Shown here piece after piece: positions 25,742 to 34,430 of a DNA stretch of 64,000 bases (position 1 is its first letter; each line of letters starts with the position of its first letter). The position numbers were made by a program, and so were the translations under genes. The notes under the pieces are model-generated. The model had not been told where the DNA came from, did no database searches, and saw only the letters and a list, made by a program, of their open reading frames with translations. The stretch comes from SHVO01 sp041905525 (lineage in GTDB: Bacteria; Pseudomonadota; Alphaproteobacteria; Rhodospirillales; Rhodospirillaceae). The stretch is from positions 138,215 through 202,214 of the forward strand of contig JAYRKY010000006.1 in NCBI GenBank assembly GCA_041905525.1, given 5' to 3'.

Positions 25742-26605
25742 GTGGCCGAAGCGCCGGACAATGACACTTCTATAAGCGCCGTGGACACGGCTGTCGCCGT
25801 CATCACCACCTACGGACTGCGGGTTCTTGGCGCCATCGCGATCCTCGCCATTGGATGGTTCATCGCGCGCGCCGTGCACGGCGCCATCGTGCGAACCACC
25901 AGGCGTCACGTCCATGTGGATCCGACACTCACGGGCTTCGCCGCTCAGGCTTCGCGCTATCTCATACTGATTTTCACGCTGATCGCGGTGTTGACCACGT
26001 TCGGCGTCGAGACGACCAGCTTTGTCGCCGTGCTGGGCGCAGCCGGCCTCGCCATCGGTCTCGCGCTTCAGGGCGCGTTGACGAACGTCGCGGCCGGGGT
26101 GCTTCTCATCGTTTTCCGCCCGGTGCGCATCGGCCAATACATCGAAGCCAGCGGCATCGCCGGCACGGTGCGGTCGATCACTCTTTTCGTTACGGCCATG
26201 GATACGTTCGACAATATCCGCATGGTGGTCCCGAACAGTAAGATTTGGGGCGAGATCATCAAGAACTACTCGGTGAACGACACGCGAAGGCTCGATATGC
26301 GAGTCCGCATCCCCTACGAAGGCGATCTCGGCGCGGCGCAACGCATCGTCCGTCACTACATCGAGAGCGATACGCGCATCCTCACCGCCCCTGCGCCGGT
26401 CGTGGCGGTCGAAGCGCTTGAAGACAGCGCGGCGAAGCTGGTCGCGCAGATGTGGGTCCCGAGCAGCGCATACGCGAACGTACAGTTCGACTTCAACAGC
26501 AAGGTCAAAGCCGCGCTGGAAGAAGCCGCTATCGGCATCGCCTACCCGCGGCAGATCGTGGAGTTCCTCCAGGTGCGCGCGCCGGACGAGCCGGACCCAA
26601 GATAA
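25742..26605 (+). CDS. small-conductance mechanosensitive channel (MscS family)
   Basis: 287 residues, the size of a minimal three-helix MscS. Starts at GTG 25742 with GGAG 8-10 bases upstream. TM1 about 25-47, TM2 about 67-85, pore helix TM3 with VAVLGAAGLAIGLALQGALTNVAAGVLL, then the beta domain (RPVRIGQYIEASGIAGTV) and the C-terminal alpha-beta domain. It releases solutes on hypo-osmotic shock. It converges with the chemoreceptor gene; the hairpin between them has its U-run on the other strand. Confidence 0.94.
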   Translation: MAEAPDNDTSISAVDTAVAVITTYGLRVLGAIAILAIGWFIARAVHGAIVRTTRRHVHVDPTLTGFAAQASRYLILIFTLIAVLTTFGVETTSFVAVLGAAGLAIGLALQGALTNVAAGVLLIVFRPVRIGQYIEASGIAGTVRSITLFVTAMDTFDNIRMVVPNSKIWGEIIKNYSVNDTRRLDMRVRIPYEGDLGAAQRIVRHYIESDTRILTAPAPVVAVEALEDSAAKLVAQMWVPSSAYANVQFDFNSKVKAALEEAAIGIAYPRQIVEFLQVRAPDEPDPR

Positions 26606-26654
26606 CGCTGGGAACGCCTTCGAAAACGAAAATCGACGCGTCATGGCCCGACAA

Positions 26655-26690
26655 GAAAAATAGCCGCCTCCCCGGTCAGGAGGCGGCTAT
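26655..26690 (-). terminator. intrinsic terminator of the chemoreceptor gene
   Basis: A 12-bp perfect stem ATAGCCGCCTCC / GGAGGCGGCTAT with a 7-base loop (26660-26690). On the minus strand it continues directly into TTTTTC. It starts about 19 bases past the chemoreceptor stop codon. Confidence 0.9.
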
Positions 26691-26708
26691 GTCCATCGGC
26701 TTCAGAAT

Positions 26709-28400
26709 TTACGCCGCGTCCGCGCGCACCGTCCTCAGGAACTTCTCGACTTCGGCATTGAGATGTTCCGATTGGCGGGAAAGCTCCTGCGCGGCGCCCA
26801 AGACTTGGTCGACTTCTGTCGACGTCGTTTGCGCGCCGTTTGTGATCAGCACCATCTGGCTTGAGACTTCCGACGCGCCAAGGGCGGCTTGCTGGACGTT
26901 CCGCGCGATCTCTTGTGTCGTGGCGGATTGCTCTTCGACGGCGGAGCCTATCGTCGTCGACACGTGATTGATCGAACCGATGACGTCTGAGATTTTTGCC
27001 ATCGAGTCCACGGAACGCTCTGTCTTCTCCTGCATATCGAGAATCTGAGTCTCGATATCCTTCGTCGCCTTGGCGGTCTGCGTCGCCAGGGCCTTGACCT
27101 CGCTGGCCACGACGGCAAACCCTTTGCCGTTCTCGCCCGCGCGCGCCGCCTCGATCGTGGCGTTGAGGGCGAGAAGGTTCGTCTGCTCGGCGATATCATT
27201 GATGAGCGAGACGATCGCGACAATTTGTTTGGCCGACGCGGACAGGTATCCCATCTCGTCGCGGGTATCCTTGGCGGTGCCCACTGCGGATTCCGTGATC
27301 TCCTGCGCCTTGCTCAATTGCCGGGTGATCTCGTTGACGGAAGCGCTGAGTTCTTCCGCCGCCGCCGCGACGGTTTGGATGTTCACCGACACTTCTTCGG
27401 ATGCGGCCGCGACCAGGTTCGACTGGCCGACAGTGCCATTGGCCGTACCGGTCAGGGTCTGAGCGCTGGCCTGTAGCTGCGTCGCGGCCGAGGCGACACC
27501 GCGAATGATGGAGCCGACGGCGTGTTCGAAATCGTCGGCCATCTTTCTCATAGACGCCTTGCGCTGGGCTTCGGCTTCCGCCGCTTGGCGCGCCTGCTGC
27601 GCTTTCAACGCTTCGGTCTCGGCGAGGCCCGCCTTGAAGACCTCAACCGCACGGGCGACGTCGCCGATCTCGTCTTTGCGATCGACTCCGCCGACGGCCA
27701 CATTCAGATTACCGCGCTCCAATTCCTTCATCACACCAATGATGCCGATGAGCGGGCCCGTGATGGACTTCATGATCAACAAGGCCAGTCCGCCGCCCAG
27801 AACAACCGCGGCGGCAATCAAGCCGATCTCAAAGCGAGTATCATCGCTGAACTGTTGCGAGGCCTTTTCATATTCCGACTTCGCGACGTCCGCCTGCAGC
27901 TGCTTCAAATTGTCGAAAGCCTCATTGATCGACCTAAACTCCGAGTCAGCTTCGGAGCCCTCTACGCGCGAGGCCTCCGTGAAGTTTCCTTGATCCGAAA
28001 GCTGGGCGATCCGATCGATAATCGCAAAGTACTTTGCCTTCTCCGCTTCCGCCTGCTTCGCCAGCTTCGCCTCCTCGGGCGTGAGGTAGGTCTTCATATA
28101 TTCCGCCCAGACGGACTCGATGTTCTGACGCGCCCCAGAAATCGTCTTTTTGGCGCCGGCCCGTCCCGCCGCATCGCCGGCGTTGGCGAGGGAAGCTCCG
28201 GACTCGCGAATGTCGCCCAGCAAATCCATCATCTCTGCGAGTTGTATCGCGGGAACAGTGCGATCTTCATAGACTGTCTTCAGGGAGGCCTGCATTGTGG
28301 CCATCCCGGTGTAGCCTTGGTACGAAACGACAGCGAGAAACGCTAGAAGTACGACAACAAGACCGCTCAAACGCACGCCGATTTTCAAATCGTGAAGCAT
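26709..28400 (-). CDS. methyl-accepting chemotaxis protein
   Basis: 563 residues from ATG 28400 (AAGGA upstream). TM1 about 11-31, a periplasmic four-helix-bundle-type sensor of about 155 residues (40-190), TM2 about 195-215, HAMP (about 215-268), and a long coiled-coil signalling domain with the hairpin tip EQTNLLALNATIEAARAGE and the following GKGFAVVASEVK. It transmits ligand binding to CheW/CheA. No che genes are in the window. Probably its own transcription unit because a strong terminator follows. Confidence 0.93.
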   Translation of the reverse strand: MLHDLKIGVRLSGLVVVLLAFLAVVSYQGYTGMATMQASLKTVYEDRTVPAIQLAEMMDLLGDIRESGASLANAGDAAGRAGAKKTISGARQNIESVWAEYMKTYLTPEEAKLAKQAEAEKAKYFAIIDRIAQLSDQGNFTEASRVEGSEADSEFRSINEAFDNLKQLQADVAKSEYEKASQQFSDDTRFEIGLIAAAVVLGGGLALLIMKSITGPLIGIIGVMKELERGNLNVAVGGVDRKDEIGDVARAVEVFKAGLAETEALKAQQARQAAEAEAQRKASMRKMADDFEHAVGSIIRGVASAATQLQASAQTLTGTANGTVGQSNLVAAASEEVSVNIQTVAAAAEELSASVNEITRQLSKAQEITESAVGTAKDTRDEMGYLSASAKQIVAIVSLINDIAEQTNLLALNATIEAARAGENGKGFAVVASEVKALATQTAKATKDIETQILDMQEKTERSVDSMAKISDVIGSINHVSTTIGSAVEEQSATTQEIARNVQQAALGASEVSSQMVLITNGAQTTSTEVDQVLGAAQELSRQSEHLNAEVEKFLRTVRADAA

Positions 28401-28625
28401 AAGAATCCTTCTGTTGCACCTGTCTGGGATTTGACCTGAAAAGGACGGCGAGGCGATAGTTGGCCCGTGGGACATTCCCCAAGTGGATAGTCGGATGAAA
28501 TCTCACGGCGGCCTTGAGAATATCTCAGACACCTGGCCAGGCTTTATTCACCCGCAAGTTGGGGCTTTGGGGACGAGTTGACCGCGATCAATGCGCGCGC
28601 AACGATCGGCATGGGGGATACAGCA

Positions 28626-29390
28626 ATGAATTTTACAGCCTTCATCGGAATAGCGATGGTTGGGGCCACCGTATGGTTTGCCGCTGCGACGTCAGGCATT
28701 TCCCCGCAGGCGCTGCTAAGTATCCCGGGGCTCATCATTATCCTCGGCGGCACCGCCGCGGCGACCTTGATTTCTTTCGACTTCGCGAGCATCCGGCGCG
28801 CCTGCGTCGCGACATGGGTAATCCTCACGCGCAGCGGTCGGCAAACAAACCGCGATGTCGCCGATCTCACCGCCCTCTCGCGCGCCTGGCACCGCAATGC
28901 ACTCGCGGAAATGATGCAAGCGATCTCGGCAACCGAAAGTCCCTTTCTTCGGATCGGGGCAGAGATGCTGACGGACAACGCGCTTCCGCGAAGCGCCGTC
29001 CATCAGGCGCTGCAGAATCATATCGACCGCCTGCGTGCGCGGGAGACCGCGGAAGTGCAGGTGTTCCGGGGGATGGCGGGGTACGCGCCGGCCTTTGGCG
29101 TTATGGGCACCGTGTTCGGCCTCGCGCAGATGTTCACTAATATCGGCACGTCGAATCTCGCGGCCATCAGCACGGGATTGGGAACCGCGCTTCTCACGAC
29201 CATTTACGGGGTCGTCCTCGCCTACGGGCTCTTTCGCCCGATCGCCGTCAGGCTTGAGCAGCGGATCGAACGCAGGGTCCGGCGGATGTATCTGCTCAGG
29301 GATGCGTTGGACTTGATGGCCGATAAAAAATCGCCATCGCTGACGCAGGATTTCATGCGCGCCGCCGAGGCGGAACTTCGTAATGCGTAG
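28626..29390 (+). CDS. MotA-family proton-channel subunit
   Basis: 254 residues from ATG 28626, chosen for GGGGGA 7 bases upstream; earlier in-frame starts (TTG 28578, ATG 28611) are less likely. Four membrane segments are visible: two at the N-terminus (3-21, 31-50) and two after 140, with the conserved GTVFGLAQMF and GLGTALLTTIYGVVLAYGLF helices. The cytoplasmic loop is about 100 residues, as in MotA. It overlaps the downstream MotB-like gene by 8 bp. It powers flagellar rotation or a related stator-driven process; no flagellar genes are adjacent. Confidence 0.85.
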   Translation: MNFTAFIGIAMVGATVWFAAATSGISPQALLSIPGLIIILGGTAAATLISFDFASIRRACVATWVILTRSGRQTNRDVADLTALSRAWHRNALAEMMQAISATESPFLRIGAEMLTDNALPRSAVHQALQNHIDRLRARETAEVQVFRGMAGYAPAFGVMGTVFGLAQMFTNIGTSNLAAISTGLGTALLTTIYGVVLAYGLFRPIAVRLEQRIERRVRRMYLLRDALDLMADKKSPSLTQDFMRAAEAELRNA

Positions 29391-30156
29391 CACATCATCC
29401 GGAGACGACGCTGAAATGGATTTGGCGCGGATCAGCGCCGCCATCCACGCCGTCGAACGCGCGGAAGTCCAGAAGGCCGACTCCCACGACGCCGACATGG
29501 ACTCTTGGTTGCTGCCCTATGTCGATACCATCACCACTCTGCTCGCCCTTTACGCCTTCTTCTTGGGTCTAATGGAATTCCCGGCGGACAAACGCGCGGC
29601 GGTCCAGGCCGAGATCCATAAGGGCTTCACGATCCCCGCTCTCATCAATCTTCCGGAAATAAAGATCGACGTGGAAGCCGCGCGCAAGATCGGCGACGCG
29701 GAACGTCTGATTGAGATCATCAGGTCGAATGGACTGGAACGGGACGTCGCCATCCGCGTCGAAAACGGGAAGGCGACACTCACGATTTCGAACGCGATTC
29801 TGTTTGAGGAAGGCGACGCCGCCATTTCGCCCCGCGGCGAAAGCGTTCTCCGCGCGATGGGTCCGGCGCTGGACGAACTTCAGGGCGCGATCACCGTAGC
29901 GGGGCATACGGACGCGATGCCCGTCGCCAACGGAGCATACGCATCTAACATCGATCTCTCGTTCGCGCGGGCAATGAGTGTCATCAACTTATATACGTCG
30001 CTGCGCATTCCCGAGGGCAGATTCCGGGCGGTCGCGAACGGCGCAACCGCACCGGTTGCGGATGACGCCACGCCGGAGGGGCGCGCCGCCAATCGCCGTG
30101 TTGAAATCTCCGTCGACCTAAAGTCCTCAGGCGAGAAACCACAGCTGGCACGCTAG
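29383..30156 (+). CDS. MotB-family OmpA-domain stator protein
   Basis: 257 residues: cytosolic N-terminus of about 45 residues, a single membrane helix WLLPYVDTITTLLALYAFFL whose Asp (near 48) matches the proton-binding Asp of MotB, a linker, and a C-terminal OmpA peptidoglycan-binding domain (about 130-250; AGHTDAMPVANG, NIDLSFARAMSV, RRVEISVDL). Translationally coupled to the MotA-like gene. It ends 4 bp from the convergent HD-GYP gene. Confidence 0.87.
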   Translation: MRSTSSGDDAEMDLARISAAIHAVERAEVQKADSHDADMDSWLLPYVDTITTLLALYAFFLGLMEFPADKRAAVQAEIHKGFTIPALINLPEIKIDVEAARKIGDAERLIEIIRSNGLERDVAIRVENGKATLTISNAILFEEGDAAISPRGESVLRAMGPALDELQGAITVAGHTDAMPVANGAYASNIDLSFARAMSVINLYTSLRIPEGRFRAVANGATAPVADDATPEGRAANRRVEISVDLKSSGEKPQLAR

Positions 30157-30160
30157 AGGA

Positions 30161-31933
30161 TCAGGCGGTCCTCTTGGCCCCGCCGAAAGAACTTGACCAC
30201 GTGAACCCCTCCCCGTCGAGCACAACGAGGCAGGCCTCCACGACGGCGGGATCGTAGAACGTCCCCTTATGCTCGACCAACTCCAGCTTGGCGCGCTCCA
30301 GCCCTAAGCCGGGCCGGTAGGGACGATGGGAGGTGATGGCTTCGATCACGTCGGCCACGGCCAGAACTCTTGCTTCAGGGAGAATCTCGTCTCCGCGGAG
30401 GCCGCGTGGATAGCCCGTTCCGTCCATGCGCTCATGATGCTGCAGGATCATGTCCTGGATTGGCCAGGGGAATTTAATGCCGCTGAGAATTTCGGCGCCC
30501 ACCTCCGGGTGCGTTTTGATCACCGCAAACTCCCCAGGCGTAAGCCGGCCTGGACGATTCAGAATTTCGGCGGGCACATATATCTTTCCGATGTCATGGA
30601 TCATGGCGCCCAGCCGCAGACCTTCGACCCGCGCCGCATCCCAGCCCAACTGCACACCGATCCGAGATGCCAGTTCCGAGACACGGCTTTGATGACCGGC
30701 GGTGTACGGGTCGCGCTTCTCGACCGTGGCCGAGACGGCCGTGATGATATTGAGCGATGAGGACTTCAAAGCATCGTTCATCGAATCGCGTTCGGCTTCG
30801 ATACGCTTCATCCAGATTGCAAGGCCGAGGTGACTGGCGAATTCCTTCAGAAGCTCGATTTCCGCATCATCGAACCGCTTCTCGCTACAGCTATAGACGT
30901 TGAGCGCGGCGATGATGTGGCCATCCATTCTGATCGGAACCCAGACCGAGGTCTGGAAGCCATACTTCTCGGCGACATTGCGCCACGGGTTATAGGCGGC
31001 GGCCTGCGAGACATCGCCGACAATCTGCACCTCTCCCGTGCGCAAGGCGGTCCCGGTCGGTCCACGGCCCAGATTATCGTCGCTCCAATGGACCTGGATC
31101 TCGTCCACGTAGGCCGCATGACGCCCGGCCCGCGCGCCAGCGGCCACACTGCGTTCCTGATTGAACATCGGGAACGCTATCCAAACGAGATCGTAGGCGC
31201 GCTTCTCCACCAGCGTCTCGCAAACACGCTGTAGAAGCTTCGCTTCGTCCCGATGCCGCAGAATTTCGACGTGGCAGCTCATGACCGCTTCGCGCATGCG
31301 CAGAAGGCCAGCCAACCGGAGTTCGCTCAGTTTCTGCTGCGTGATGTCGATATGAGTTCCAGCGACGCGCAACGGGCTGCCATCCGCCGCCCGTTCGACG
31401 ACTTTGCCCCGGTCTGAAACCCAGACCCAGTGGCCGTCCTTGTGGCGCATACGGGCTTCGCATTCGTAAAAGTCGATCTCGCCGGCAAAATGCCTCTTCA
31501 ATGCGGCGTCCGAGTTTGCGAGATCGTCAGGATGAGTCAGCGTTTCCCAGGTCTGGATGCTGACGGGAGAAAGTTCCGCCAGCGTGTAACCGACGATCTC
31601 CGCCCAGCGCTCGTTGAAGACGACCTCTCCAGTAGGCACGGTCCACTCCCAAATTCCCGCGCGCGTGCCTTCCAAGACCTCCTCGAGCCGCCGCCGCTCC
31701 GCGAACAACTGGTATTCGGCAAGGCCTAGCCGCCGTTGAACCTTGCCCTTTCTGGAGATTTCGGCGCGTTGCATGAGGTAGATGAACCCCGCGCTCAAAG
31801 CGACGAAAAGCAGCCCCTTCCCCACTTCGATGTGATTGACTGCGGCCAGCGATCCGTCCACGTCGATGCGGTTGAGGAGCGCATTCCCGGCGAGAATCCA
31901 CGCTGTGCCGAACACAGCATAGGCAATCACCAC
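30161..31933 (-). CDS. PAS-GAF-HD-GYP membrane protein, putative cyclic-di-GMP phosphodiesterase
   Basis: 590 residues. Two N-terminal membrane helices (about 1-18 and 35-55), PAS/PAC (about 85-205; WEWTVPTGEVVFNERWAEI), GAF (about 225-375) and HD-GYP (about 395-575) with HDIGK near 444, an HHERMDGTGYP motif near 500 and DVIEAITSHRPYRP. HD-GYP domains hydrolyse c-di-GMP, and the key motifs look intact. The start is uncertain: the reading frame opens after a stop at about 32025 with only GTG candidates (31933 or 31930) and no clear ribosome-binding site. It sits beside chemoreceptor and stator genes, fitting motility or surface control. Confidence 0.87.
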   Translation of the reverse strand: MVIAYAVFGTAWILAGNALLNRIDVDGSLAAVNHIEVGKGLLFVALSAGFIYLMQRAEISRKGKVQRRLGLAEYQLFAERRRLEEVLEGTRAGIWEWTVPTGEVVFNERWAEIVGYTLAELSPVSIQTWETLTHPDDLANSDAALKRHFAGEIDFYECEARMRHKDGHWVWVSDRGKVVERAADGSPLRVAGTHIDITQQKLSELRLAGLLRMREAVMSCHVEILRHRDEAKLLQRVCETLVEKRAYDLVWIAFPMFNQERSVAAGARAGRHAAYVDEIQVHWSDDNLGRGPTGTALRTGEVQIVGDVSQAAAYNPWRNVAEKYGFQTSVWVPIRMDGHIIAALNVYSCSEKRFDDAEIELLKEFASHLGLAIWMKRIEAERDSMNDALKSSSLNIITAVSATVEKRDPYTAGHQSRVSELASRIGVQLGWDAARVEGLRLGAMIHDIGKIYVPAEILNRPGRLTPGEFAVIKTHPEVGAEILSGIKFPWPIQDMILQHHERMDGTGYPRGLRGDEILPEARVLAVADVIEAITSHRPYRPGLGLERAKLELVEHKGTFYDPAVVEACLVVLDGEGFTWSSSFGGAKRTA

Positions 31934-32078
31934 GAAGGCGCTGGGGCGCGGCGGCGGGGCCGTCCGGCGGCGATCGGCCGTTGGCTTCGACGAATTTTGT
32001 GAAGACTCCAGAGTAAGGCCCCCCGATCCCCACTACGTACGCTGGCTGTTGCGATTCAAAACCGAAAGCGCTCGGCAA

Positions 32079-33746
32079 TCAACGAGAGATTTTCGGATGC
32101 GGAAAATGCATCCAACCGGTGATGATGTACTTCACCCCCTTCCTCACCGCCTGACCCGCATGCATATGCGTCCATTCAGCAGGCCAGATGAGCGTCTTGC
32201 CGCGCTGCGGCCGAATATCCAACCCGAAGTTATGGAATCTCGTCTCACCGCCATCGTCGACATCGTTCAAATAAGTCATCCAAGCGAGCACCCGGTGCGA
32301 GAGCCCAAAGCTCATTCGTTCGCTATGAGGAGCTTGAAAGTGCTCGCCGACGCGGTACCGCTGGATCTGGAAGGGCACGAGGTCAGTCCGCGCCAATATC
32401 TCGCCGAGGTGCGGCCACTGCGCCGCGTAATCCGATAGGCACGTTTCCAGCGCGCGAAGGTAAGCCGCGACCGGCGCATAAGCGTGGGCGGACAGATCGC
32501 GCGGGAACACCACGACGTCCGTGGCATGTTTGATGGATAGATTCACGCCGCGGCTGGTGCGTCCTTGCCGCTGCCGTTGAGGACTGCTTTCGAAAAGATC
32601 AATCAAGGACTCGCACAACTTATCGTCGTCCAGCGCCCACGCGCCGATAAAGTGCGGTGAAGCCGCGCTGACGGCAACCCGGCGCACAGGAGACAATTCC
32701 GGGCCTGCCTGCTTTATCGCGAGACGCGCAAGGCCCGGCCCTCTTTCGATTTCGCTCAGGCCCTCGGCCGCGCGCCCCAGATCGTTCAGCGCCAGCCCCA
32801 GATCGAGGCGAACCTCATGGTCTTCGGGATTGGCATCGAGCACGGCGCGAAAGTGTGAGATGGCCTCCTCAAAGTTGCCCATCGCGACATGGGTCCTCGC
32901 CAGTGCGGTGCGAGCCCGAGGATCGCCGCTCAAGGAGACGGCGTGTTCAAAACACCGCGCGGCGTCCGGCCACCGGTGGGCCGCATGGAAAGCAACGCCC
33001 AAGTTTATGTGCAGCTCGTCAATGTGCGGAGCGAGAACCAGCGCCTTTTCATAGGCGCCGATAGCGTCACCGAAACGGCGCAGCCCCATCAATGCATTTC
33101 CGAAATTGGCGAGAACGACGGGCGAGTCAGGCGCCATATCAGCGGCTTTGGCGCACACAGCGGCGGCTTCCTCCCACGCCTCGCGTGCGCAAAGGGCATC
33201 GCCCAAATGGCTGAGCACGATCGCATCAGACGGGCGGATCGCATGCGCGGCGCGAAATTGGATGATCGCGTCTTCAATGCGGCCGGCGGCGCGCAACGCG
33301 CGCGCGTAGTTGTGCGTTACGTCCGCATCGCCGGGCGCGCGCGCAAGCAGATCGCGGTAGACCGCAAGCGCTTCGTCCAGACGCCCGGCGGCGTGCAGCG
33401 CATTCGCGAGATTGTTGCCGGCCTCCACCGACTGCGGATCCAGCGCTCGCGCTTTTGTAAAGGCCTGTACAGCCTGATCGGGCTTCCGGGCTTCAAGCAG
33501 CGCGCTTCCCAGGGTGTTGTAGTAGTTAGCGGTTTCGGGTGCGCGGGTGATGGCTTTGCTCACAAGATCGATCGCGATCTCCGCATGGCCGGTCTGATAG
33601 GCAAGCAGGCCAAGCTGATGAAGCGCATCGGCATGCCCGGGATCGGCGCGCAGCACGGTCCGATAATCCCGCTCGGCCTGCTGCCACTGGCCCGCTTCGT
33701 GGGCCGCGGTGGCGTGCAGAAACAGCTCTTTCACATCGAAGGTCAT
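32079..33746 (-). CDS. TPR protein fused to a prolyl-4-hydroxylase-like 2OG-Fe(II) oxygenase domain
   Basis: 555 residues from the ATG giving MTFDVKEL. Residues about 10-340 are nine to ten TPR repeats (AERDYRTVLRADPGHADAL and so on). Residues about 420-555 form a P4H-like dioxygenase: an iron-binding HSE triplet in place of HxD (near 474), YLNDVDDGGETRF, the distal His in WTHMHAG (near 528) and GVKY, with Lys in the 2-oxoglutarate position. No signal peptide. It may hydroxylate a protein bound by the TPRs. The Asp-to-Glu change could affect iron binding. Confidence 0.83.
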   Translation of the reverse strand: MTFDVKELFLHATAAHEAGQWQQAERDYRTVLRADPGHADALHQLGLLAYQTGHAEIAIDLVSKAITRAPETANYYNTLGSALLEARKPDQAVQAFTKARALDPQSVEAGNNLANALHAAGRLDEALAVYRDLLARAPGDADVTHNYARALRAAGRIEDAIIQFRAAHAIRPSDAIVLSHLGDALCAREAWEEAAAVCAKAADMAPDSPVVLANFGNALMGLRRFGDAIGAYEKALVLAPHIDELHINLGVAFHAAHRWPDAARCFEHAVSLSGDPRARTALARTHVAMGNFEEAISHFRAVLDANPEDHEVRLDLGLALNDLGRAAEGLSEIERGPGLARLAIKQAGPELSPVRRVAVSAASPHFIGAWALDDDKLCESLIDLFESSPQRQRQGRTSRGVNLSIKHATDVVVFPRDLSAHAYAPVAAYLRALETCLSDYAAQWPHLGEILARTDLVPFQIQRYRVGEHFQAPHSERMSFGLSHRVLAWMTYLNDVDDGGETRFHNFGLDIRPQRGKTLIWPAEWTHMHAGQAVRKGVKYIITGWMHFPHPKISR

Positions 33747-33912
33747 CGCTTTTGTGCCCAGGCGCATGAAAGCGCGCAGCCGTTCCAGAACTCAGTTAGC
33801 ATATCGCCGCCCTGACACGGGAAGCCTTACGGTCGGCGCCGCGGCATTGATTTCGGTCAAGGCGCCGCCCGGCCTCGCGGGTCCATTGTGATCCCCCTGG
33901 AGGGGAGTCCCC

Positions 33913-34080
33913 ATGCCGTACACCGCTGAAAGCTATGTCAAACGCGCGGAGGAATGTGTCCGCCTGGCAAACGCCACCGCCGACGCGATGCTCAGCGCAG
34001 CGCTGCTGCGCCTTCGGCAGGATTACCTGCGCATCGCATACAACCTGGCCGACAATCGCGAACTTCCGCGTTCGGCGTAA
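33913..34080 (+). CDS. 55-aa conserved-type small protein
   Basis: Starts at ATG 33913 with GGAGGGGAG about 5 bases upstream and ends at TAA 34080. The product is MPYTAESYVKRAEECVRL followed by a second helical half ending LRIAYNLADNRELPRSA. The pattern YxxRAxECxRLA...LLxLxxxYxxIA is one I associate with very small helical proteins common in Rhizobiales and related Alphaproteobacteria. No signal or membrane helix. Function unknown. Codon use and the strong ribosome-binding site support expression. Confidence 0.7.
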   Translation: MPYTAESYVKRAEECVRLANATADAMLSAALLRLRQDYLRIAYNLADNRELPRSA

Positions 34081-34083
34081 GAA

Positions 34084-34105
34084 CCGCCAGTAAGCAGGCG
34101 GCTTT
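34084..34105 (+). terminator. possible weak terminator after the 55-aa gene
   Basis: CCGCC (34084-34088) pairs with GGCGG (34097-34101) across an 8-base loop, followed by CTTTC, directly after the stop codon at 34080. The stem is short and the U-run poor. Confidence 0.3.
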
Positions 34106-34225
34106 CGGCTCCAGCGTCACACCGATCTAGGACAACTGCACATGGCAGCGGCGCTTTGTGCCGTTAGGCCCCCGCACCAAGAAGGTGCCGGGGATAAAGT
34201 CATTTGGGATACGGGATAGAAGGAA

Positions 34226-34311
34226 TGGTGGAGGGGGAAGGATTCGAACCTTCGTAGACATAAGTCGGCAGATTTACAGTCTGCTGCCATTGACCGCTCG
34301 GCCACCCCTCC
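34226..34311 (-). tRNA. tRNA-Tyr(GUA)
   Basis: The minus strand gives an 86-nt class II tRNA: acceptor GGAGGGG / CCCCTCC, D arm, anticodon loop CTGTAAA (anticodon GTA), a long variable arm, T arm GGTTCGAATCC and encoded CCA (34226-34228). The long variable arm with a GTA anticodon is diagnostic of bacterial tRNA-Tyr. Confidence 0.96.
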
Positions 34312-34430
34312 TAACCTGTGGAAATCGTTTGGGAAGCCGGTCTCTCGGAAGGGCCTCCAAGTAGGGGGTTGGTCCTTGCTTGTCAACGTGAAAGAAGATC
34401 GTTACGCCGGGCGGAAAAGGACCACCGCAA

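Noticed and set aside
30155..30174. AGAGGA/TCCTCT stem between the convergent motB-like and HD-GYP genes
   Set aside because: Only 6 bp, overlaps the motB-like stop codon, and has no U-run on either strand.
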